NCBI GenBank assembly: GCA_025353525.1
Contig: JANXOO010000506.1
Location: forward strand, 1-5,120
From: Schlesneria sp.
GTDB taxonomy: Bacteria; Planctomycetota; Planctomycetia; Planctomycetales; Planctomycetaceae
Direction: 5' to 3'
DNA length: 5,120 nt
The stretch's first letter is position 1; every line of letters begins with the position of its first letter. The notes under the pieces are model-generated. The model was not told where the DNA came from, ran no database searches, and saw only the letters and a program-made list of their open reading frames with translations. The position numbers were made by a program, and so were the translations under genes. Shown here piece by piece: positions 1 through 5,120 of this stretch.

Positions 1-38
1 GATCAATTCCAATTGGTAAACTAAACTATTAAATCAGA

Positions 39-1334
39 CTAGACTTTTACAGGCCGGACTTTAGCACACATTCGGTCCAGATCGTCGAAAAACGCCGGAT
101 AGGTTTTCGCTGTACAGCGGGGGTCCGCGATGACGATTCCCGGGATGCGCAGGCCAAGGAGCGCGAAGCTCATTGCCATACGATGGTCGTCGTAAGTTGC
201 GACTGTTCCGCCGTGCATTGGACCGGGATGGATCGTCATTCCGTCGGGGTGCTCGTCGACGTTAAGTCCAAGCCGACGCAGTTCCGTAACGACGGCTGTG
301 ACGCGGTCTGTTTCTTTGAGTCGCATATGAGCCACGTTGCGAATGCGGGTCGGACCTGTTGCGAACGGTGCGACGCAGGCCAGTGTTTGAGCCGTATCGC
401 TGATCGCGTTCATGTCGATATCGATTCCTCGCAGATCACCGCCGCTGACGGTGACGCTTCGGGCGCACCGGGTGACCCGGCAACCCATTCGTTCCAGGGC
501 CGTTACGAAATGGATATCGCCCTGAAGTGCGTTCGCGTGCAAGCCTTCAACCGCGACTGTGCCACCTGTCACGGCCGCCAGACCAAAAAAATAGCTCGCA
601 GCCGATGCGTCCGGTTCGATGTCGTAAGTTGTCGCGCGATACGATTGAGGAGCGATACTGAAGCTGCCTGGTCGGGGCCGATCGACAGACACACCGAACT
701 GACTCATCATTTTCAAGGTCATTTCGACGTAGGGTTCCGACACCATTTCGCCCGCCAGATGTATTTCGATCGGCTCGGACGCGCAGGGAGACGCCATCAG
801 CACGGCACTCAGAAACTGGCTGGACAAGTCGGCATTGATCGTCGTCGTCCCTCCTTTCAACCCGTTCGCCGTAACGATGACCGGTGGGCAATTATTACCA
901 GCCTCGCAATCAACGGTAATGCCAAACTGACGCAGCGAATTGACCAGGTCCAGGATTGGTCGCTCACGCATGCGGGCATTTCCGTCAAGCCGATATCGAC
1001 CGTGACCCAAGCTGCATAAAGCGGTCAGAAACCGGATACTCGTCCCGCTGTTTTCCAGCCAAAGGTCCGCACCGGATGATTTCGGGCGTCCGCCGCATCC
1101 GGAAATCGAGATCGTCTGATCGCGAACAGACTGATCGACCGACAATCCCAGTTTTTTCAGGCTGTCGACCATGACCTGAGTGTCGCGGCTGTCGAGGACG
1201 CCGCTCAAAAACGACGTTCCCTCTGCGAGTGCCGCGATAATCAGTGCGCGATTCGTCAGGCTTTTGGAGCCGGGCGGACGAATTGACCCGACAACGGGGC
1301 CTGACACTGGCTGAATCTCGCGGAAACCGGTCAT
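39..1334 (-). CDS. aroA: 3-phosphoshikimate 1-carboxyvinyltransferase (EPSP synthase)
   Basis: This cytoplasmic enzyme joins shikimate-3-phosphate and phosphoenolpyruvate to give EPSP, the sixth step of the shikimate pathway to aromatic amino acids. The 431-residue product matches the family length (E. coli about 427) and spans both lobes. Visible active-site elements are PGSKS (21-25) with K24, S25 and R29; NSGT (95-98); RMRERP (121-126); SSQ (171-173); S199; catalytic D313; the KETDR signature with K340 and R344; DDHR (382-385); and K410. These line up with the known E. coli substrate-binding residues. I chose the ATG at 1334 because the family N-terminus begins just after it and AGGAC (1345-1349) lies 10 nt upstream. 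A TTG at 1397 would add 21 residues but has no Shine-Dalgarno sequence. The residue before NSGT is Glu94, where Gly is usual, and Phe102 sits at the E. coli Pro101 position. The gene lies 218 bases downstream of pgpH in the same direction. Identity is very secure. Confidence 0.97.
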   Translation of the reverse strand: MTGFREIQPVSGPVVGSIRPPGSKSLTNRALIIAALAEGTSFLSGVLDSRDTQVMVDSLKKLGLSVDQSVRDQTISISGCGGRPKSSGADLWLENSGTSIRFLTALCSLGHGRYRLDGNARMRERPILDLVNSLRQFGITVDCEAGNNCPPVIVTANGLKGGTTTINADLSSQFLSAVLMASPCASEPIEIHLAGEMVSEPYVEMTLKMMSQFGVSVDRPRPGSFSIAPQSYRATTYDIEPDASAASYFFGLAAVTGGTVAVEGLHANALQGDIHFVTALERMGCRVTRCARSVTVSGGDLRGIDIDMNAISDTAQTLACVAPFATGPTRIRNVAHMRLKETDRVTAVVTELRRLGLNVDEHPDGMTIHPGPMHGGTVATYDDHRMAMSFALLGLRIPGIVIADPRCTAKTYPAFFDDLDRMCAKVRPVKV

Positions 1335-1344
1335 TCTGAAGCAA

Positions 1345-1349
1345 GTCCT
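1345..1349 (-). promoter_or_regulatory. Probable ribosome binding site of aroA
   Basis: AGGAC on the minus strand lies 10 nt before the ATG at 1334. It is a partial Shine-Dalgarno match at a slightly long but acceptable distance. It favours this ATG over the in-frame TTG at 1397, whose upstream bases show no purine-rich motif. Confidence 0.45.
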
Positions 1350-1425
1350 GACTCGAAGTAGAAAACAAGCCTCGGGGCAAACACCCCGGTTTGGCAAATG
1401 TTACGGTGTAAGGAATATTTCGCAG

Positions 1426-1435
1426 CAGAATTCTG
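1426..1435. repeat. 10-bp perfect palindrome upstream of aroA
   Basis: CAGAATTCTG is fully self-complementary and lies about 90 bases before the aroA ATG. It could be an operator half-site pair or simple chance, since a 10-bp palindrome is not rare. There is no second copy nearby. Confidence 0.3.
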
Positions 1436-1447
1436 TTTCTGACCTGA

Positions 1448-1461
1448 CACGGATGACCGTG
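1448..1461. repeat. Short inverted repeat CACGG-ATGA-CCGTG
   Basis: Two perfect 5-bp arms flank a 4-base loop in the pgpH-aroA gap, with four of five pairs G-C or C-G. No T-run follows on either strand, so it does not look like an intrinsic terminator. It may form a small hairpin in a read-through transcript. Confidence 0.3.
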
Positions 1462-1552
1462 ACTTGGCCACTTCGACGGTTGAATGCGACGTTCGATTGG
1501 CAGTGTGCCTATACGTCCGTCACAATCGGGTAACGATTTTTCTGATCGGCTG

Positions 1553-3883
1553 TCAGGCCGTTTTTTGTTCAGGATACTTGATCCTGCCGTGATGAATGCC
1601 GATCAGCGATTTTGTCAGCGAATCTTCGATCACGGCCAATTCGCTGAGGGTGAGCGAACTTTCATCAAATTGTCCGTCGAGCAGTCGTTTGATCGCAATT
1701 TCGTGGACCAGGGTTTCCAGGCGTTTCGGAGTCGGCTCCGCCAGAGTTCGGCTTGCCCCTTCCACGGCATCCGCGACCATCATAACGGCCGCTTCGCGCG
1801 TCTGTGGCTTTGGACCCGGGTAGCGGAAGGCCGACTCCTGGACATCGAACCGGTGATCGGGTTGTGATTCCGCCTGTTTCGTCGCCGCATGAAAGAAGTA
1901 TTCGACCAGCGTTGTTCCGTGATGCTGTTCAATAAACGCGATCAGTGCTTCTGGCAGGTTGTGCTGATGAGCCAACTCGACCCCGTCCTTCACGTGCCCG
2001 ATGATGACGAGGGCACTCATCGCAGGGTTCAAAGATTCATGTCGGCTGATCTGTCCCGCCGAAAGATTCTCGACAAAGTAATGCGGCTTCATCACCTTGC
2101 CGATGTCGTGGTAGTACGCTCCGACGCGGCACAGCAAGCCGTTGGCTCCGATCGCATCGGCAGCCGTCTCGGCAATGGCCGCGACACCGTTGGAATGGCT
2201 GTACGTTCCAGGAGCTTTCCGGATCAGTTCCTGCAGCAGTGGATGCGAGACGTCGCTCAGTTCAAGCAAACTGATATCGGTGACGACGCCGAACAGGTTC
2301 TCGATGAATGGAAGGCTGCCCGACACCAGAAACCCTGACAGAAAACACCAGCCGGCACCGCGAATCGCGTTCAGCAAGAACCGGTGGTCGGGATCGGCCC
2401 ACAGGCGATTCAACTGCTGGCTTTCGATAATTCCTGTCCCCACGTAAACAAGCAGAAACGTCACAGCGGCACCAAAGCCGACTTTGACCAGCTTCATGCG
2501 ATTGGACACCTGGTGAAGCGGGACGACCGACGCCGCGATGGCACTCATCAGAATCACGAACTGACCAAGGCCACCACCAATCGACAGCGTCAGCACCAGT
2601 GTCATCGAGAATCCGGTCAGTGCCGCAAGTACCTGGTTGTAGGCGATTGCGAGAATCATGACTGTGCAGAGCAACGGGACGACTTCGGCTCGCCAATGAT
2701 CAAACGACAGCAATCGGCTGGCGACAACCGAAACAGTGACGACGATCAGATAGATCGCCAGTCGACCAACGTTGGACGCCAGGCGCCGTTCGTTGAGGAC
2801 CAGGTAATATCCGTTCATTCCCGCCAGAACGACGAGCAGGGCAAACACCGTCACCAGCCGAACGATTCGCTCGGTCAAAGTGACCCCGCGTTCAAGCTGG
2901 TCGTACTGTGCCTGAAGAACTTCGCGATAGTCTTCGGTAACCACGCTTCCCGGCGCAACCAGCGGAGACCCTCGCTTGTACGGGTCACTGACAGGGGGCG
3001 TCGAACGATTCGCCTCTGAAACACGACGATTATACGTTGCAGAGTCGAATTCGAGCGACGGGATAACGCGGTTCTTCAGCCACCGTTCGAGGATCGGTTG
3101 TAACGGGGCCAGGTCGGGATAGCTCTTCCATTGACTCCCCAGGCTTCCCGTTGCTTTCAGCGATTCATCAAGGATGGCGTCGGCGGCCAATCGCGCTTGC
3201 GATTTGTCGGATTCGGACGGCAGGATACTGATTTTATCGTCGAGACGAATTTTCTCTCGGGGGCGAGAAAGTTCCGCCAAATCGATCACACCAACATTCA
3301 CAATCGGCGCCAGAAACTGCGAAAAATCGCCGACGAACAAGTCGATGGAACGTTCGGCGGATTCTTCCGGACCAATCTTTGAGCGAAGCATTTGCCATTC
3401 TGATTCAAACCTGGCCGACTGCGGATCGAACGTGCTTGAACCCGTCGAAACCCAGTCGAAAGCGGCTCGTGTCTCGGCCGAAAGTTCGCCAAATCGGCTG
3501 GTTTCCACCAATTCGAACAATTGGCGGCGCAAGTCGGCGGGCAGATTTTTCAGTCGTTCGGCCCCGACCGGGATCGTCCGAAATACCGGTAGCACGCTTT
3601 GCTCGCGTTCGATTCGTGCCAGTTCAGTTTTGTCCTGATTGACTCGCTCGAAATCGATTCTGGCGAGCATTCCATTCGGAACATCATCGCCTAACCGATG
3701 TGGAAAGGGAGCTTGCCAGCTTTGGAGTGCGAACACGAGGATTGCGAGCGTGACGAAGCAAATCGCCAGTCGAAGTGAGACATCGGTCCTGGTGAGTTGT
3801 TCGCCAAGCCGTCCTGACCACGACGTACCGACTTTATGCACCGACAGCCGGATCGGGCGATTTCTTCGCGTGAAAAAGTTCAT
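1553..3883 (-). CDS. pgpH: 7TM-HD family c-di-AMP phosphodiesterase (PgpH/YqfF type)
   Basis: PgpH proteins are inner-membrane phosphodiesterases that cleave c-di-AMP to pApA in the cytoplasm; in studied species an outward-facing domain may sense a signal. The 776-residue product shows the full layout: a basic N-terminus, a first membrane helix (about 38-54), a large extracytoplasmic 7TMR-HDED-like region (about 55-335), a block of roughly seven hydrophobic segments (about 340-525), and a cytoplasmic HD domain (about 545-735). Apparent metal ligands are H563, H592 and D593 (in YHDIGK), H630, H654 and H655, and D705. This is the H-HD-H-HH-D pattern that marks the PgpH group. The stretch from HH to the final D (50 residues) seems longer than I recall for Listeria PgpH, and the whole protein is somewhat longer than Bacillus YqfF. 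The ATG overlaps the phoH stop by four bases, which implies translational coupling. The family is secure; substrate specificity is inferred from family. Confidence 0.94.
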   Translation of the reverse strand: MNFFTRRNRPIRLSVHKVGTSWSGRLGEQLTRTDVSLRLAICFVTLAILVFALQSWQAPFPHRLGDDVPNGMLARIDFERVNQDKTELARIEREQSVLPVFRTIPVGAERLKNLPADLRRQLFELVETSRFGELSAETRAAFDWVSTGSSTFDPQSARFESEWQMLRSKIGPEESAERSIDLFVGDFSQFLAPIVNVGVIDLAELSRPREKIRLDDKISILPSESDKSQARLAADAILDESLKATGSLGSQWKSYPDLAPLQPILERWLKNRVIPSLEFDSATYNRRVSEANRSTPPVSDPYKRGSPLVAPGSVVTEDYREVLQAQYDQLERGVTLTERIVRLVTVFALLVVLAGMNGYYLVLNERRLASNVGRLAIYLIVVTVSVVASRLLSFDHWRAEVVPLLCTVMILAIAYNQVLAALTGFSMTLVLTLSIGGGLGQFVILMSAIAASVVPLHQVSNRMKLVKVGFGAAVTFLLVYVGTGIIESQQLNRLWADPDHRFLLNAIRGAGWCFLSGFLVSGSLPFIENLFGVVTDISLLELSDVSHPLLQELIRKAPGTYSHSNGVAAIAETAADAIGANGLLCRVGAYYHDIGKVMKPHYFVENLSAGQISRHESLNPAMSALVIIGHVKDGVELAHQHNLPEALIAFIEQHHGTTLVEYFFHAATKQAESQPDHRFDVQESAFRYPGPKPQTREAAVMMVADAVEGASRTLAEPTPKRLETLVHEIAIKRLLDGQFDESSLTLSELAVIEDSLTKSLIGIHHGRIKYPEQKTA

Positions 3884-4926
3884 TCGGTTGGCGTGTTTCC
3901 ATTCCTGTGGAGTCCGTTCGGTTCGCCGCGGTTCGAGTGACCGTTCCTCGACAATGACGCGGATCCGTCAATCAGATGTCCCTGGTCCCGATCGTCGTAT
4001 GCTTCGACGATCTTTCTGACGAGTGCATGTCTGACAATGTCTGCGACTTCCAGCGTGACCGATGCGATACCGTCGATGTGTTGCAACCTGCGGATCGCAT
4101 CGTTCAAACCGCTCTCGACGCGATCCGGCAGATCGGTCTGGGTTCCGTCACCCGTGACGACAATTTTCGAGTGATGTCCCATTCGTGTCAGAAACATTTT
4201 CATCTGGGTAACCGTCGTATTCTGGGCTTCGTCCAGAATCATGAACGTGTTGTTCAGAGTTCGGCCTCGCATAAATGCCAGTGGAATGATCTCGATCACT
4301 TCCTTGTCCATGTATCGTTGAACCTGATCGAAGTCGAGAATGTCACTCAACGCATCCAGTAACGGACGCAGGTACGGATTGACCTTTGCCAGCATATCAC
4401 CGGGAAGAAAGCCGAGTTTTTCACCCGCTTCGACAGCCGGTCGGACCAGAACGATCTTGCGGACTTGCTCCAGTCGCAGAGCGTTGATCGCCATTGCGAC
4501 GGCAAGATACGACTTTCCGGAACCGGCAGGCCCTTCGCAGATGACCAGGTCGTGTTCCCGGATCGCCTTGATATAGTCACGCTGTCCTTTACCCATCGGA
4601 CGAATCTTGCGTGCCTTGTGGAACACATCAATCATTTCGTCCGCGGTGGCGTCAGCGTTTTCCGGTGGAAACTGGCCGCGCAGCAAGGCCCGGTCGAGGT
4701 CCGCGTCGTCCAGCAGACCTTTCCGCTCGATAATCGACCTCAGTTCCGAGACGATTTCCGTCCCCAGATCGACCTGTGCCTGTTCGCCATGCAAATGGAG
4801 TTCGTCGCCTCGCAACACGACGTCAATGTGCAGCAAATCCCGCAAGCGACGGAGATTCATATCGCGAGACCCGAACAGGGTGCGAATGTCGTCGTGATTG
4901 CGAAACTGAATTCGTCCTTCGGACAT
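3880..4926 (-). CDS. phoH: PhoH-like (YbeZ) P-loop ATPase
   Basis: PhoH/YbeZ proteins are cytoplasmic ATPases tied to RNA metabolism; in several bacteria they work with the RNase and ribosome-maturation factor YbeY. The 348-residue product has an N-terminal domain (about 1-105) and a PhoH P-loop domain (about 110-312). The Walker A motif is GPAGSGKS (132-139), Walker B is FMILDEAQN (228-236, with D232 and E233), and the TGDGTQTDLP motif (258-267) is typical of the family. Residues 313-348 form a polar tail rich in Gly, Asn and Arg that is probably disordered. The ATG at 4926 is the only sensible ATG start: an in-frame TGA lies at 4942-4944, and GGGA (4934-4937) is a weak Shine-Dalgarno 7 nt upstream. 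The stop codon overlaps the pgpH start by four bases, matching the phoH-yqfF order of Bacillus. It is the YbeZ-type protein rather than a PIN-PhoH fusion, since no PIN domain is present. Confidence 0.96.
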   Translation of the reverse strand: MSEGRIQFRNHDDIRTLFGSRDMNLRRLRDLLHIDVVLRGDELHLHGEQAQVDLGTEIVSELRSIIERKGLLDDADLDRALLRGQFPPENADATADEMIDVFHKARKIRPMGKGQRDYIKAIREHDLVICEGPAGSGKSYLAVAMAINALRLEQVRKIVLVRPAVEAGEKLGFLPGDMLAKVNPYLRPLLDALSDILDFDQVQRYMDKEVIEIIPLAFMRGRTLNNTFMILDEAQNTTVTQMKMFLTRMGHHSKIVVTGDGTQTDLPDRVESGLNDAIRRLQHIDGIASVTLEVADIVRHALVRKIVEAYDDRDQGHLIDGSASLSRNGHSNRGEPNGLHRNGNTPTE

Positions 4927-4933
4927 AAATTGT

Positions 4934-4937
4934 TCCC
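4934..4937 (-). promoter_or_regulatory. Weak ribosome binding site of phoH
   Basis: GGGA on the minus strand lies 7 nt before the ATG at 4926. The match is short but well spaced. With the in-frame TGA at 4942-4944 it supports this start. Confidence 0.4.
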
Positions 4938-4959
4938 GAGGTCACCAAGCGGTATCTAT

Positions 4960-4971
4960 GCTGCTCGCAGC
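4960..4971 (-). repeat. Small inverted repeat in the phoH leader
   Basis: GCTGC and GCAGC are perfect 5-bp arms separated by two bases. As RNA the likely form is a 4-bp GC-rich stem with a 4-base loop. It lies about 34 to 45 nt before the phoH ATG, close enough to influence ribosome loading. No T-run follows, so it is not a terminator. Confidence 0.35.
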
Positions 4972-4988
4972 GATGAATGACGCATTTT

Positions 4989-5027
4989 CGAAAGCCGGTT
5001 ACCGCAGCAGTGTCGGACCAGCTTTCG
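4989..5027 (-). promoter_or_regulatory. Predicted stem-loop in the phoH leader
   Basis: The arms CGAAAGC (4989-4995) and GCTTTCG (5021-5027) pair perfectly over seven bases. Past one C-A mismatch the pairing continues for three more (GGT with ACC) plus a possible wobble pair. The loop is about 15 to 17 nt. It lies downstream of the candidate promoter and about 62 nt before the phoH start. There is no T-run after it on either strand. It may be a transcript-stabilising or regulatory leader structure; I recognise no known riboswitch class in it. Confidence 0.4.
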
Positions 5028-5071
5028 GTGCCCGAAGTACCGTTGAGGCACTTTGGGCAAATGTTCAATTC

Positions 5072-5099
5072 ATTCTATGCAAAGCATATCCGGGGTGAA
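5072..5099 (-). promoter_or_regulatory. Candidate sigma70-like promoter for phoH-pgpH
   Basis: On the minus strand TTCACC (5094-5099, four of six to TTGACA) is followed after 16 bases by TAGAAT (5072-5077, five of six to TATAAT). The transcript would start near 5065 and give a leader of about 139 nt. Planctomycete promoters are poorly defined, so this rests only on resemblance to the general bacterial consensus. Confidence 0.33.
5076..5088. repeat. TATGC-AAA-GCATA palindrome over the candidate promoter
   Basis: Two perfect 5-bp arms are separated by AAA. The repeat overlaps the last bases of the candidate -10 element and the promoter spacer, where a repressor operator would often sit. No regulator family can be assigned from this sequence alone, and there is only one copy. 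Confidence 0.35.
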
Positions 5100-5120
5100 T
5101 GGCGATTCGGAATTTCGTCC

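Larger units (their letters stand above)
1335..1552. other. Intergenic region between pgpH and aroA, no clear promoter or terminator
   Basis: These 218 bases separate the pgpH stop from the chosen aroA start. I found no small gene with a convincing start. On the minus strand there is no good -35/-10 pair; the best -10-like string is TATAGG, without a matching -35. There is no GC-rich hairpin followed by a T-run in the minus direction. The gap holds two short palindromic sequences, listed separately. Whether aroA has its own promoter or is read through from phoH-pgpH cannot be settled from the sequence. Confidence 0.6.
4977..5120 (+). other. Open reading frame running off the right edge, doubtful
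   Basis: A plus-strand frame is open from an ATG at 4977 to the end of the window (48 codons), with an in-frame stop (TGA, 4974-4976) just before it. A second in-frame ATG at 5061 has GAGG 12 nt upstream (5045-5048). If real, it would be a gene divergent from phoH. I recognise no domain in the residues visible, and the frame covers the proposed phoH promoter and leader, so it may well be chance. Confidence 0.15.

Noticed and set aside
9..16. CCAATTGG palindrome downstream of aroA
   Set aside because: It is short, AT-centred and not followed by a T-run in the aroA direction. It is too weak to call a terminator or site.
183..1019. Plus-strand open frame of 278 codons opposite aroA
   Set aside because: It is codon-aligned with aroA on the other strand. 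In this frame stops appear only where the sense gene uses TTA, CTA or TCA codons, which are rare in such genes. The translation is Arg/Asp/His/Cys-rich with no recognisable domain.
1398..1552. Possible remnant of ybeY between pgpH and aroA
   Set aside because: No trace of the HxxxHxxGxDH metal-binding motif is seen in any frame, and the gap is too short for even half of the gene.
1547..1566. Hairpin CGGC...GCCG followed by six T's, terminator-like on the plus strand
   Set aside because: No plus-strand gene ends here, the stem is only four pairs plus a wobble, and it overlaps the end of pgpH. In the pgpH direction there is no T-run after the stem, so it cannot serve as the pgpH terminator.
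2384..3019. Plus-strand open frame of 211 codons opposite pgpH
   Set aside because: It is also in the codon-aligned antisense frame of a secure gene, and its product is a low-information, His/Gln/Arg-rich string. The same holds for 1484-1867, 3976-4362 and 4465-4980.
4823..5068. Minus-strand frame with a CPKC motif near its start
   Set aside because: It has only a TTG start directly after a TAG, overlaps phoH in another frame for most of its length, and turns into an Arg/Ser-rich shadow. The CxxC looks accidental.

Overview
The window holds three complete genes, all on the minus strand, and no mobile element, RNA gene or CRISPR array that I can support. Reading in the direction of transcription (right to left) they are a PhoH/YbeZ-family P-loop ATPase, a 7TM-HD (PgpH/YqfF-type) membrane phosphodiesterase and EPSP synthase (aroA). 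Protein style, moderately high GC (judged by eye, not counted) and the phoH-pgpH pairing suggest a free-living member of the Planctomycetota. That assignment is an inference from the feel of the proteins and could not be checked by a search.

Right edge (4927-5120): this is the upstream region of phoH. It contains a plausible sigma70-like promoter with a small palindrome over its -10 and spacer, then a predicted leader of about 139 nt with two inverted repeats. All three minus-strand frames entering from the right edge hit a stop between 5077 and 5065, so an upstream gene could end there but is not identifiable. A plus-strand frame stays open from 4977 to the edge, with weak support.

Centre (1553-4926): phoH and pgpH overlap by four bases (ATGA) and are surely co-transcribed. 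PhoH proteins are ATPases linked to RNA metabolism and, through YbeY, to ribosome quality control. PgpH proteins degrade the second messenger c-di-AMP. In Bacillus-type genomes the same two genes are normally followed by ybeY, but here ybeY is absent.

Left part (39-1552): after a gap of about 218 bases (1335-1552) with two small palindromes and no convincing promoter or terminator, aroA follows in the same direction. It encodes the sixth step of the shikimate pathway and has no obvious functional link to phoH-pgpH. The left 38 bases are AT-rich and hold no clear terminator.

This is mainly an ordinary housekeeping region. The points most worth a second look are the structured phoH leader and the loss of ybeY from a usually conserved trio. 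I see no evidence for a previously undescribed system.
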